Counted from the stretch's first letter, positions 10,470-22,537 are shown. The stretch is 64,000 nucleotides of DNA from Simmondsia chinensis (GCA_018398585.1 JAGTTD010000015.1:4283001-4347000); one strand, 5' to 3'. A program made the numbers and translations. The notes: generated by a model not told the origin, from the sequence alone.

Positions 10470-12741
10470 TTATAGGGTGTCGGTCTTTGTTGATGGCCTA
10501 CCAGAAAAAACGACAAACTCATGGCTTAGGGCTGTTTTTCGTGGCTTTAGGTCAATCTATGACACATTTGTTCCTGTGAGAAAAAGGCTAAGATCTAGAT
10601 AGTCTTATGGCTTTATTCGATTTTATGACTCCAATAAAGCTACACGGGCAGTTACATTCATGAATGGACGATGGATGGTGGGTGTCAAGTTTAGAGTGTA
10701 ATGGGCAAACCCAGACAGAAGGTTAGTACCTCCACCCGCACGTAGAACCGCAGGAAAGGGTTGCCCAACAGGTTAGAAACACAAGTGATACTCAGGAGTA
10801 GGGGAACACACCACCTAATCGAGATTGTGGTGTCAAATACCAACAGGAATGTCAAAGCATGGCTTGAGTGGTCAACCATTGCCCATTCGTCAGATGAGAT
10901 CAGTCTTGATGATATACTTACATTTATCACGGAGAATGAACTTCACGGGTTAAATCCTAAAGGCTTAAGCTACACTACCTTTATCTTGGTTTGTAACTTT
11001 GTTGGCACCTTGGATTCCTAACTGGGCCCGCGCAAGGAGACTCTTCTACGGAAGTTTAGAGAGGTGTATAGGTACTCGGGTGAGACCCTTGGGTCCCTTA
11101 AAAGAAGAGTGTGGCTTGAGATTCATGGTGTACCTGTCCAATGTTGGTCCAAGGACTGTTTTGTGGATATCGCCAAAGTGTGGGGAAAATTCATAAGAGT
11201 GGACTTGAGAACGTCCGCTATGAGGTGCTCCAATGTTGCCAGGATACTGATTGATACTTGTTTCACAATTTACATTCATCAGTTAGTCCAAGTTCAGTTT
11301 AGTGGGGGATCCCGCCTGGTCCTCGTTAAAGAAGGCAGCTCTGTATTGATCCCTGATTATTCTCCCAGTGCTGTTGCCCGTGCGGCCTCGAACAGATTGG
11401 CTAGAGAGCAGGCATCCTTTTCGACACAATCTCAACCAGGAAGTCAGTGCAACTCTGTAGCTCGATATACTTCATGGGTTCGACCCTCCTTGGAGCAGAT
11501 CACGGATTCCTTGAGTGCTTGTGAGGTGCCTGAAACTTCTATCCCTTGGTCTACAAATGAAGGACCGAGGGTTACTTCGATGCCGTTCAATCAGATTTCC
11601 TTCCACCTCAATGGTCAGATCATTGGTAGATGGGCATTGGAATGCTCTTATCCCTTTGAGACACTGCAGCATTTCCTTCTTCAGCCTTTGACCCATCCTT
11701 CAAGTTTACTTCCGTGGGTGGAGGAAGATGTCGATAGAGGGTCTAGGGAATGCAGTTGGGCACATACTTCTCTTCCTCTTTCGTCTCCTCAACATGGCTA
11801 TCTTATTCCAGTTCAGGAAGTGTGTGGAAACCAACATATGCCTCCTTTGATCCAGGGGGTGGAGGGTGACATCGTCAGTCATGCGCACTCATTGCATCTT
11901 GAGAATGTAACTCAAGATCCCGCCAGTGAAGATGACTCTGGATCCTCAGAACCTATGTTTCCTCCAGGTTTTGAGTTCTTTGCTTTAAACAGGTCAGGGA
12001 ATTATATGGAGAGACCTAGTGGAGTTGGAAAGCGAAAGGAAAAGGAGTGATGACAAAAAGGGAAAGGAACGCGTTGAAGCACAAGGAAAAACTGAATGAA
12101 AAGCAGAAGCTTTAGGAGTTCCTGAAAGATATGTCGCCTAGAAACAGCACGTCGGAAAAGACCAAGGCCTTAAACAAGCTGAAAAAGGGGAATGAGGTGA
12201 AATGGGGAAGATCGTCAAAGACAGCCGGGAAGAAGAAAAAACGGAATAGGGGAAATACGTATGACAAGATCTCGGAAGCGAAGTATGACGAGATGATAAT
12301 GCAAGCGGAGCGGGCTATTGAGATGGGGAAATTAGTAGGGCTCAATTTTGATGTCTTCGACCCACCTAGGGTGGCAAAGCTGCTTGCTAACTGAGGTGGT
12401 TGGTTTTGGGGTTGAGGTTTCAGTCCAGCTCCTGTTTCCGGTGTTTTTTTTGTCTGATTTTTCTTCAGTTGAGTTTCAGCCAGGTGGTCTTTTGGGTGGC
12501 TCTGCTTCAGCTTCTTCCGCCATCCTGTGTTTTTGTTTTTTGTCCCCTTCTTCCGTTTTGGTGGTCGTGGTTTGCTCTGCTTTTTGGTTTGGTTGCGCCT
12601 ATTTCTTGTTGTTGTCTCCCTGTTTTTCTCTTTTGGGTCTGTTCCGTAAGTCTCCCGGTTTCGGGATTTCTAGGGGCTCGTTTTATCGAGTTTCCTGTTT
12701 TGTTGCGCATTTTTGCTGCTAATTACCAAAAAAAAAAAAAA
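10470..12741 (+). mobile_element. L1-type LINE: decayed ORF1, G/T-rich 3' end, poly(A)
   Basis: The unit runs from an RRM-coding segment (from about 10,477) through an ORF1 tail ending at 12,394 into a G/T-rich untranslated stretch. It ends at GCTAATTACC followed by 14 adenines (12,728-12,741). No reverse transcriptase reading frame lies between ORF1 and the poly(A) tail, so the ORF2 region is missing and the copy is internally deleted. No flanking duplication was found. Confidence 0.65.
10477..12394 (+). pseudogene. LINE ORF1 relic with N-terminal RRM
   Basis: The 5' part (10,477-10,700) translates to a typical RRM. It has an RNP2-like VFVDGL and an RNP1-like SYGFIRFY, broken by in-frame stops TAG (before SYGFIRFY) and TAA. 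A shift of frame leads to 10,761-11,021. After a stop, the long frame 11,064-12,050 contains a block resembling the DUF4283-type domain of plant L1 ORF1 proteins (EIHGVPVQCWSKDCF, then GRILI-like ARILIDT) and a C-terminal FPPGFE motif. A further basic frame (12,131-12,394) probably supplies the original C-terminus. In known plant LINEs this protein is the nucleic-acid-binding ORF1 product. The relic cannot make it intact. Confidence 0.65.
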
Positions 12742-12759
12742 GTAAGGATCATGTAATAA

Positions 12760-12977
12760 GGACCTATTTGGTCAAGCTTTTTTTTTTTTTTTTAATTTTG
12801 AGCCAAAAAAATACACTTTATTCACGATTTGAGGATATTAGGGTTGAAAAAATGTTTTTAAGAGACAGTAATTTTTTTTATTTTTAAGTAGAAATAAAAA
12901 AATAATGTTTTTCTTTCAAATAAAGGCAAAAACAAAAACTATAAATTTTTTAGACAAAAATACCTATATCAGAAGCT
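12760..12977. other. T/A-rich sequence, possible MITE fragment
   Basis: CCTATTTGGTCAAGCTTTTT at 12,762-12,781 resembles the terminus of the AAGTGCTT-type MITE seen complete at 54.2-54.5 kb. The rest is low complexity. Confidence 0.35.
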
Positions 12978-13410
12978 GGGGGTGTAAATGAGATGAGCTG
13001 GCTCACAAGTCCTAGCGAGCTGGCTCATCATAAAGCTTGAAAAGCTCGGCTCGTTTTGAGCTCGAGCTGAGCTGAGCCAGCTCGTTTAGCTTATCGAGTC
13101 GAGCCCAACCCTAGTGAAGCTCGAGCTTATAGGCTCGCGAGTCTAAACAAGCCTAAGCGAGTTTTTTTATTATAATATATTTGCCTAAATATTGCCCAAT
13201 GAAGCCATATTGGAGTCTAAATGAGTAGAGGCCGAGCTTAAACGAGCCCAAACGAGCTTATATTGAGCTTAAATGAGCTAAAATATTGCAAGACTAATTT
13301 GAAACTTGCCAAGCTTAGATCAAGTTGAGCTCGAGCCTGAACCTTCAAAGCTCGGCGAGTTTCGAGCCGAGCTTAATACTAACAAACCGAGCCTCAACTC
13401 AAATATACCG
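12978..13410. repeat. GAGCTCGAGC-type degenerate repeat, large copy
   Basis: It begins at GGGTGTAAATGAG and continues as irregular GAGCTCGAGC, GAGCCGAGC and AAGCTCG words. The GGGTGTAAA entry followed by such words is a pattern that I know from repeats in many eudicot genomes. Its transposon class is unsettled from sequence alone. Confidence 0.5.
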
Positions 13411-13892
13411 CTATCAAAAGCATTTTATTAGTAAAGTTTTTCAAAAAAAAAAAAGTGCTTATAAAAACCGGTTTCCTTGATGCTTGGCAAAACATGTTAT
13501 ATTTTTTGCCTCATATAAATTTAATTTTTACAATTTTAAATATATAAAAATTAAATTAATTATTCATATATAAATAAGGCAGAAGACAAAGACTTTTAAT
13601 ATAAATAACAATAAAAATAATTGGTTGGCTAAAAAGATGAAATCCATGATTGAAGCAAAGAACAACTTTATATTATATGTTTAATGCTAATCCTACGTGT
13701 AGGCCTATCAAAGCATGATTAAGACACTTTTTGAGTCCTACATATAGTTTTGCTGACGAGAAACTTAATTATTCGATAAATCTTAGTTCATATGGCGACC
13801 CATAAATGACAGGAGCCCGTTAAGTCAAAGATTCCTGACCTTTTTGGCCTGCAGCAACACTCCGTCCCCTTGCTTACCTCCTAGCAGATATA

Positions 13893-14100
13893 CTCCTTTT
13901 TTTTTGAACGGAAAAGCTCGAAGGTGATTCATTACAAACGATCACTAACAAGAGTCAACAAAAAAGATGGGGGAGGGAAATCCACCAAATCATGGGAACA
14001 AACTCCAAATCGATGCAACCTAGCTATTTCGTGGGCTGCCCTATTGGCCTCTCTATTACACCACAAACAGGAACAAGATAAAAACGAACAACAAGAAATG
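13893..14100 (-). mobile_element. LINE 3' end with RNase H C-terminus
   Basis: On the - strand, about 45 codons read CNREANRAAHEIARLHRFG and end with a PPP...SDRL segment and a stop near 13,930. This closely matches the C-terminal RNase H-like end (RVT_3 type) of plant L1 ORF2 proteins. A short 3' untranslated part and an A-run (T-run at 13,893-13,904 on the + strand) follow. It is a 5'-truncated copy; the upstream end merges into an AT microsatellite near 14,105. Confidence 0.7.
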
Positions 14101-15107
14101 CGAATATATATACTTTAGATAATATATATATATATACACACACACATATACATAAAAATATACAACCTGGCAACAAAAAATCTAGGCACGAATATATTTT
14201 AATATATACAATTCGATATTCTATCACTTTGATGCCACATGCGGGAACCCGGTGAATTTTTCCTAATTTCCGACGAGGTTTTACCAATAAAATAATGATA
14301 TAACACATGATTACAACAACATAGATGAGTCATTTAAGTGTCTTTCGTGAAAACTCGTCAAATGAGGATAAAAAATTTCATCAGTTTCTGATAGAAGATA
14401 TCTCTAATATATCGAGATTAACATAGACATTATCTACCCAAAAAAAATCTATTTTGTGTGAGAATACACATATCGTAGAAACAAGTTTCACGTCAACATC
14501 TTGGTACGAAAATTCTCGAAGTTCTTATGTTTGAGTTCTATCTAACACTTGCTCTAAGGCCTCTTTCTTACTGGCTATCTTGTTCTACTGCACTGGCAAC
14601 ATCGTTGTTGTGTCCTTGATTTCCTTCGTTCCTCTCTCGCATTTGGAAAAATTTTCAAAGTCAAACGGGAGAGGAGTCGATAGAGAGAAAGTTATAGTAA
14701 TTTCTTTTTCTTGGGTTTTCATTTTTATATGATTTCAACCTTCAACAAGACTTTTAAATTAGTTTATCAAGAACTGTAATATTTTCTGTATGATCTTTTA
14801 ATTTTTGAAAAATTAAAAATTATATTCTAAAAATAGTTTCTTTTTTTGGGCAATTTTTTTCTAATTTGAGTAAAAGTTGAAAATAAAAAATTAAAAACAA
14901 GGAAAAAGAATATTTTCAATTGTTTTTAGTTTTTCAAGTATGGAAAATTATAAATAAAAATAATACCAAATAGACTCTTAGCTTTAGCTTTATCATGAAT
15001 ATATTGTACCATGAAAAAAAATAAATGGTAGAATTATTTGATAAAATTTTGTAAAAATTGCTAGAAATGTCATAGTAATAAAATAGAAATTTTAACATTT
15101 ATTATTG
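14101..15107. other. Intergenic DNA with AT microsatellite and MITE-like fragment
   Basis: A TA/CA-rich microsatellite lies at about 14,115-14,160. A T/A-rich segment at about 14,720-14,985 ends in ATACCAAATAGACTC and resembles the GTTTGGTAT-type MITE family. No gene is seen. Confidence 0.4.
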
Positions 15108-15600
15108 ACGTACCTTGAGTTTTAATATATATACACTGAGGTGCCCTAAAATTTGAAAATTTTACGACTGGTACCCTTGAGTTTAAAATTTTTATTAAAT
15201 CGATAACCTTTGCCGAAATTTAGTGCAGTTTTGTTCGAAAATGTTGTTGTGGAATTTGATTCGAATAACATGTAGCTTTTGATTCGAATAATATGTAGCT
15301 ATTTTCTGTTAGAATCTAATAATTTGTTTGCTAGAAAATGTTGACGGACTACGTGATTTAGGTAATATGAAGATATATTTTATTAGAATTTGATGAATTT
15401 TTATTTTGATTTACTTAAATTTTATTAAAAATATTGATATATCTCTCTTATTTGATCAATAATGCACAACACTAGTATTCTTTGGTAAAATTAGCCAGAT
15501 TCTAATAAAAATCACTGGAATCCAATGTATGATACCTGAATGATAATATTTTCAAATTTTCGGATACCTCATTATATATATTAAAATTTTATGTAAACTA
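15108..15600. mobile_element. Foldback MITE, family B
   Basis: Left-end words TTTTAATATATATACACTGA and AAATTTGAAAATTTTA recur inverted at the right end (TTTTCAAATTTTCGGATACC, then TATATATATTAAAATTTT). The length is about 490 bp with no coding potential. A related copy lies at about 25.83-26.32 kb. Confidence 0.5.
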
Positions 15601-16289
15601 TATGATTTTAAATAATAAGTTTCTAATAAAATATTGCGTGAGCTTTTTGGGCTTCAGGCTCATTCTGTAATGGGCTATAAGACTTATTGGGCCTCTATGA
15701 GGATGTTGCCAGGCTCGGCCCATTGTGGAAAGTGATACCAAAAGTTGTGGCCCTAATTTTCTGCTAACAAGTTATAAATCCAAAAAAAAAAATAAAAAAA
15801 ATAACAATAATAAATTGATGTGATAAATATTTTCTAGATAGTTTACACTTTATGATCTTAATGTATTGTAAAATTATTTAGTAAAAAAAAAAAAAACTTA
15901 TAGCAATTAATTTTTTAGCCCATGATAAAAATGAAAAATCTTATAATCCTAGATTGAGAAAGTGACACTATTTTTTGGAGTATTTTTTATTATTTTTATT
16001 TATTTTCTCATAAGACACGGCCTAAGGTCAATACCGACAGTTGGATTCAAATATTGGGTATTGTTAATTGTGGACTGAAAACATCATTTTTAAACTTGTT
16101 AGACTAAAACTAGTTCCATCCACTACAACAAAAAAGGGTAATTCTCGGCGCATAATTATCGGCGTTTATACAAACGTCGAGAAATCTCGGCGTTTAAATG
16201 CGTCGAGACAAAGAGTCGAAAATTCTCGGCGATTTTAAACAACGCAAAAAATATCGGCGTTTATAAGCGCCGAGAATCTCATCGGGTAT

Positions 16290-16560
16290 ATATACCCCCA
16301 ACAAACCCTAACCCTCATTCGTTCACGCTCGTCACCGTCGTCTCTCACCCTCACCTCCCGCAAACCCTAACCCTCGTCTCTCACCCTCACCCTCACCCTC
16401 ACCCTCGCCGCCACGTTCGTCTCTCACCCTCACCTCCCGATTTCCAACCGCGTCGCCTGTTCGCCTCTCACCGTTGCCTCCAGCGTTCGCCTCTCACCGT
16501 CGCCGCCAGCGTTCGTCTCTCACCCTCACCTTCCGATTTCACAGTTGCTCTTGCTTTGCT
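16290..16560 (+). promoter_or_regulatory. CACTA leader with TCTCACC repeats and telo-box-like words
   Basis: Pyrimidine-rich leader upstream of the transposase region. It contains AAACCCTAACCCTC twice (about 16,303 and 16,361) and many repeats of TCTCACCCTCACC / CGTCTCTCACC. AAACCCTAA is the plant telo-box, known from promoters of growth-related genes. Its role here is inference. Confidence 0.45.
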
Positions 16561-17150
16561 GTTAGTATGTGATGTCCTTGCCCTAGTTTCGGTTTTTATT
16601 TTTATTGGACTGCTTATTCTTCTACAAGTGTTATATCATTTGAGTTGGTTGAAGTAGTTGTATTATAGTTTTGTATTATCGTCGTTTCACACTTTCCCCT
16701 GCTTCATGCGCATCCTTAATGCTATGGTTCGAATGATTCTATCATTGCATCTCATCATTTGAATTGACTAATACAAAAGATTGTTGTTTTGACGAAATTC
16801 TTGTGTTACTGTGTTTGATTGATGCTTAAAATTATCTGTTGGTGGCGCTTGTGAGTTCAATTTGTTAATGTCAGGGAGATTAGATATCGATTTCATAATT
16901 TTTAAATTTGGAAAAATAAAACTTTGTTGCTATATCCCTTGTTTAGATGGATCCTTCACATTAGAAGATTAAAATTGATTATAAGGAACTCATGTATCTT
17001 ACTTTAATTTCTAACTTCTCCTAAGTCCCATTAATTATTTATTTTTTGTATTTGTATATATTTTGATTGGTTGATTAAATATTTGTCTTATGAACTCTAT
17101 CTTTTTTCAATTTTTAGGTAATTTGATTGCACTACTTAATATTTAAAGAT

Positions 17151-18623
17151 ATGGATACGAGTTGGATCAAGCAACCAAGGATTAGTCAAGCTTATATTGA
17201 TGGTGTCATTGAATTCATTAAGTTGGCTAAAGAAAACCTTATAGAAGGAAAAACTCGATGTCCATGTAATAAATGCAAAGTAGCCAAATGGTTCTCATTA
17301 GAAGATGTGGAATATCATATCCTTTTTAAGGGTTTTTGGCCAAAGTATAAGAAATGGATTTTTCATGGAAAAGAAGATATTGTTCAACAATTGAGATGCA
17401 ATAGTCAAACATCTACCAATTATAATGAGGGAAGGGCCATAGGTCGAGATGATATTGGTGGATTACTACGAGAAAGTATCGGAGTTGATATTCCTCCCTC
17501 CACAAGTCAACCCCATTTGTCTGATGAACATGATTGGTCGGACCAAGTTCCTCTTGAACAACCCAACCAATCTCCTGAGGAGAAAGCCAAGTATAAGAAG
17601 ATATTGGAAACTTCTAATGAAGAACTATATCCAGGCAGTAGCGCATTCTCCAAATTGTCATTTCTTTTGCACTTGTTTCACTTGAAATGTATGCATAGTT
17701 GGTCTGCTGAGTCCTTCACGATGTTGCTAAGACTTCTTGTTGATGCATTTCCCCAAATTATGGTATTTCCGTCATCTTATTATGAAGCTCAGAAAATGAT
17801 CAATGAGTTGGGTCTTGGATAGGAAAAGATTCATGCTTGTCCAAATAATTGTATGTTGTATTGGGGTGAAATGTCTGAAAAAGAGAGTTGTCATACATGC
17901 GGTACCTCAAGATGGAAGACAGTTAAGGGTAAGGAAGATGACAGTTGTAGTGATGAAACTATGTCAACCAAGAAAGGAGAGCCCGCTAAGGTTATGCGGT
18001 ATTTTTCTTTGATTTCAAGGCTCAAAAGATTATACATGTCATCTCAAACAGCCGAAGATATGAGAAGGCATGAGATAGACCGTTTGAAGGATGGGAAATT
18101 AAGGCATCCTGCAGATGGCTTAGCTTGGAGGGCATTTGATGCTCGGTATCCGGAGTTTTCTTCAGATCCTCGTAGTGTTAGGCTTGGTCTTGCCAGTGAC
18201 GGCTTCAATCCGTACCGTCTTATGAATACTACTTATAGTACATGGCCAGTGGTGTTGATCCCGTACAACTTGCCCCCATGGCTATGTATGAAGCATTCGT
18301 CATTCATGGTCGTAGCTGATGGACAAGTTTACTATAGCAAATTGACAGACATATATGAACCAGACTATTATGGGAGTTATAAAGTTGTCAGTTTTCGTTG
18401 TGATTGGGTAGATATAAATAGGGGCTTAAGAACATTTAGAAATGATGGTGCTTGTGTGAACTTCTCTAAGTTGATGCATACGGGTCGATTGTTGAAAGAT
18501 GATCCATTTGTCATCTCATCTCAAGCAAAGCAAGTTTTCTATATTTAAGATGAGATGCAAAAGGGATGGTATCATGTCATTAAGACTAAACCTAGGGATT
18601 TGTATGATCTAGGCGAGATTTGA
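17151..18623 (+). pseudogene. CACTA tnp2-type transposase relic, internally deleted
   Basis: One frame from the ATG at 17,151 to the TGA at 18,621-18,623 encodes about 490 residues. It starts with a transposase-associated domain (MDTSWIKQPRIS, then CPCNKCK and a W-rich block). The start of the transposase family tnp2 domain follows (CPNNCMLYWGE, CHTCGTSRWK, RHPADGLAWRAFDARYPEF, YNLPPWLCMK). Directly after MKHSSFM (about 18,290-18,310) the frame enters a DUF4216-type C-terminal region (YYGSYKVVSFRCDWVD, DDPFVISSQAKQVFY). The catalytic middle of tnp2, several hundred residues, is therefore missing. Two in-frame stops (TAG 17,820-17,822 in place of an aromatic codon; TAA 18,546-18,548) interrupt it further. 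Such a product could not act as an autonomous transposase. Confidence 0.85.
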
Positions 18624-18840
18624 TCTTTGTTTTTTTAGAGTTGTGAAATAATGTTACGTGTTGTTTCATTTTGTCCATGTATGTTAGTTTTCTTTTGTAC
18701 GTGTTGTTTTATTTTGTCCATGATCTTTGTTTCATTATTGATTATTTGTTTTACGGAACATATTTGCTTCTCATTTTATTTTTGTAAGTTCTATTATACA
18801 TCTACTAATTCTTTTATTTTTGGAAAAGCGTGAATTCACA

Positions 18841-21473
18841 ATGAGGAGGTTTTTTAGAAGTGGCAAATCAGTGCAGTCCTCAACAACAACACCGGAACAT
18901 GAAGGAGGTGATGATAGTCAGCCAAGACCGTCAACATCTCAAGCAGAGGGACCAGTGAGGGAAGCTGGTGTTTGGTCCACTGACGTGCCATTTGATGAGA
19001 GGGAGCTACTTCAACTTATCGGTAAATATTTTCAATTTTATAGCATTAATTATGGTAATAATTTTCTAATCAATTAGAAAAGTAATGGTATATCTCAATC
19101 GTTAATAGATGGCCAAGGTAACTTGAGTACCTTAAGGACGATACCAGTTAAGGAAGTATGGCATCTTCCTGAAGGTGTAAGAATTATTGTGCGGTTCAAT
19201 AACCTATGCCAACCAATTAGAAAGGGTGGCGATTTGTTGATCCGGTTTATTGGAGAGGTTGCAAAAAGGGGACGGTTTTGTCCGCTCGAAGTAAGAGAAT
19301 GGCTACGATGAATGACCAATACAAAGCAGAAGCTATTGAGGTTATTCGAGTAAGTATTATTTATGTCTGAAGTTTACTTTATATATATGATATAATATGT
19401 ATGTCTGAAGTTTTTGAACTTTATCATTGTATTAATTAAGGTTTTATACTCTTAATTGTGTTAATTTAATTCAATAGTATAATTGGCAATAGGTTCTTCT
19501 ATCAAATTTTACTGTTCGAGTAAAATTTGGATATAGCACTGAAATGTGGTTGCTCTCTTACTAGTACAACTACTGCTTTATGCCTTCTTACTATTCCCTT
19601 GCCTTTTTGTGATATTATTGTTGGATTTTATGTTTTAGGAAAAATTTTCAATGCCCAGTGATGTATTGATTGATAAATCAATACTACAATATCTTGGCAA
19701 AATGTGGAGGGGTTATAAGACGAGTTTGAAAGCGCAATATTGCCAAGAGAACAAAACTGAGGCTGAAGTTATTGCAACAATGCCACGAGGAGTTAATCGT
19801 GACCAATGGATAACTTTGGTACATTTTTGGTTTTCTCCACAAGGCAAGGTAAAACAATTTCTTTTTAAGTAATTTTTGATTGGTCAAAAAGGGGGAAGCA
19901 GACTGATATTGATTATGAATGTAAAGTTTTTCTTGGATTGATGTTGATTTCCAATGTCAGGAGAAGAGTAAATGCGGCAAAGAAGCACGTGCCAAGCAGA
20001 ATCAGTTTCACACGGCTGGTTCAACAAGTTATGCGAATAAAAGAGATAGTTTTGTAAGGACTTCAGTATATGTTTAGTGTATTATTACTAACTACCTGTT
20101 AAATTAGTTAAGACTTATGTTGACGTGTTGATTGTAGGAAATTAACAAAGGGAGGAAGCCCACCAGGATAGAGTTTTACCAGGAAACTCATACCAGGAAA
20201 AGTGGTGGCTTTTTTGAGAACACGGTTTCACAAGAATTTATGGTGGGTTTTATTATTATCTCACATTTATTTTATTTTAAATGTATTTAATGTATTTTTC
20301 TCTTCTTTGTAGGATACAGCTAGAGAAATAGTAGAGGCTCGACTTGGATTTTCTTCCAGACCTCAATCAGAAATCGAGGAGGAAGTATTTACAGAGTTAA
20401 TGTATGAACAGGAAAATCAGGGCTATCGAGCGATAGGCTATGGATTTGGCGTGAAGAGGAGTGATATATACGGAGTCAGGGGTGAACTAAAGAAAAAGGG
20501 ACTCGACCGTACCGGTGATCATGTCAAATTACAAAATATGAAAATAGAATTGGCCAATGTAAAGCAGCAAATGAGAAGGCTCCTACCCATCTATGATGTT
20601 GTTTCTTCTGGCCAAGCATCATATGAAATGATAGCAGAAGGTCAAGCAATTATTACTGCGGTTTCTGATCCGGTAAGATAATCTATTTAATTTGTATTTG
20701 TTTGTACTATAATGCAAATAATTGCCTTTCTAATCCTTTGTAAATAATGAAATTAATGATGTGAATGATTGAGACAAAAGGCGGCATTGGGGTTGGTACT
20801 TTTGGGAAACTATATGAATTTACCATGTGAAGCAAAATTTTGGATCAGATATGCTTGTCTTGCTGCTTGATAAGATGGTTTGGTTTTTGGATGTTTTGAC
20901 ACTTCTTCTACTAAATCTTTTCTCTAATATCTTCATTGATAATCCTCTTTCAATTTTCCCCATATGAGGAATAGCCTAACTTTAGACAACAAGATATAAT
21001 TTGAATCATGTGTGTTGTGCTTTGCAAGATGTGGCAGAGAGTGGAATCTCATGTACTATATTGTCGCCTTAAAATGTTGTAGACTCTTCATTTGCTTCAA
21101 GCACATACTAGATAGAAATGAGAATGGAGGGCAAGCTAAATAGGTGGCAATCACATGATATGGAAGTCATGAGATGCAGCACAACCTAGGCCTCCCTCTA
21201 TCTACTCTTACTTCCCTTCCAAAAGAGATTGTGGACACTTGAGGGTTGAAGGGTCCGATAAATGATTTCATGTGCTCATTGTTATTGATTTATGTGATAG
21301 TAAACTGGTAGATTGATATTTTGTACATAAGTAATGTTATTATTGTGTTGTCTATACAGGGTAGAGATGAATCGGGATCAGGTGACGGTGAACCCTCAAA
21401 TTTTTTTGCATCTCACAAGCATGCCAAGCTCATTCGGTTGATTGATATATTTGTGAAGAATGTACTTGACTAA
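18841..21473 (+). pseudogene. TNPA-like (Transposase_24, Ptta/En/Spm) spliced gene, frameshifted
   Basis: Proposed exons: 18,841-19,021, 19,109-19,349, 19,639-19,848, 19,961-20,053, 20,138-20,242, 20,313-20,672 and 21,360-21,473, with GT-AG introns and a TAA at 21,471. The protein starts MRRFFRSGKS. Exon 2 carries FCPLEVREW, exon 3 FSMPSDVLIDKSILQYLG and WRGYK, exon 5 GRKPTRIEFYQETHTRK and exon 6 a coiled-coil-like C-terminal part. This is the organisation of the plant transposase_24 family, whose TNPA-type members bind the subterminal repeats. Exon 2 holds a frameshift: a TGA at 19,309-19,311 ends the first frame, and the frame continuing as MNDQYKAEAIEVIR starts at 19,308. Apart from that it is well preserved. 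Confidence 0.7.
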
Positions 21474-21913
21474 GTTAGCATTGTATTTTTTTTTTTTTGG
21501 TTATTAGATTAATTATGTTGATATTTGGAGTGGAAAAAATCTCAAATTTTGTATTGAACTATCAAAGTACATTGACAATGTTGTAATATTTTGATTGTCG
21601 AATTCGGAGTCTTATGAAAAATTTATCAGTTTAGTTGATATTTTTTTATTAAGTAATTTTGTATATATATATATATGTGTGTGTGTGTGTGGAAAATATG
21701 CACAAATAAATAGGCAATACAGGCTGTTTGTAAAATATCCATGCTAAGAAGTGAAAATAGGGTATTTAAAAAAACTCGACATTAAAAAACGCCGAAAAAT
21801 ATCGGCGCTTATAAACGCCGAGACATTCTCGGTGCTTTTATTTCTCGGCTCTTATAAACGCCGAGAATTGCAAAAAAAAGCGCCGAGAATCTACCTTTTT
21901 GGTGGTAGTGATC

Positions 21914-22129
21914 GTAATTTAAGGTACTAAAGTATACGTTATGCTAATTTTTCTTTTCCTCTCTTGGAACGATTATGAATACAACCGATTAAATCTTATA
22001 TCAGTGCACTTCTGAAGACCGTGTCTAACTACAAGCGCTTTCGCCAACTTAAGTGAAACAATCCCTTTTTGTAACCCATCAACATTCATACCCATCCAAT
22101 ATTCAGTGGGCCCCGTAGCATGTAGCAAG
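21914..22129. other. CACTA right flank / LINE 3' region
   Basis: Non-coding sequence between the transposon end and the reverse-transcriptase relic. It probably holds the 3' end of the latter on the - strand. Confidence 0.35.
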
Positions 22130-22505
22130 GCTATTTACCCGATTGATTTTTAGTTGTAGCAGATTCTTGACCTTGGTCCCATTCCAAATCGTTTGTTTAT
22201 GCTTCCAGTAGAACTTTAGACAAAGTACTACATTTGTATTGAAAGATCTTCTCAATATGATTCTTGTAAATGGTCCACAGAAGGATGATGCATCTACTTA
22301 ATTGTTCGAAACATCGAATTGTCGAACACTGCAAACATCTTGAAGCCACCGCACTATCGGACTGTTGCGCGTCCCCAAAGAGATGGTCGATGGTTTCTTC
22401 AATCCAAATGAAAAGGACACAGCACATTGTTAGCTGCATACCACGACGAGATAGAGTGATCCCAGTTGTTAAAGCATTGTGCACTAATTGCCAAACAAAA
22501 ATCTT

Positions 22506-22537
<32 letters not shown>

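Larger units (their letters stand above)
16121..21910 (+). mobile_element. CACTA (En/Spm) DNA transposon, 5,790 bp
   Basis: The left end CACTACAACAAAAAAGGGTA and the right end (reverse complement CACTACCACCAAAAAGGTAG) form terminal inverted repeats. The trinucleotide ATC is present on both sides (16,118-16,120 and 21,911-21,913), the 3-bp duplication expected for CACTA elements. Subterminal zones at 16,140-16,285 and 21,775-21,890 hold many copies of CTCGGCG / CGCCGAG words in both orientations, the usual binding sites for the TNPA-type protein. The element contains a tnp2-type relic and a spliced TNPA-like gene, both damaged. Confidence 0.92.

Noticed and set aside
12348..12756. Two overlapping hydrophobic frames of about 120 codons
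   Set aside because: G/T-rich LINE 3' untranslated sequence before a poly(A) tail.
16301..16370. Interstitial telomeric repeat
   Set aside because: Only two short AAACCCTAACCC-like words, inside the CACTA leader; no (CCCTAAA)n array.
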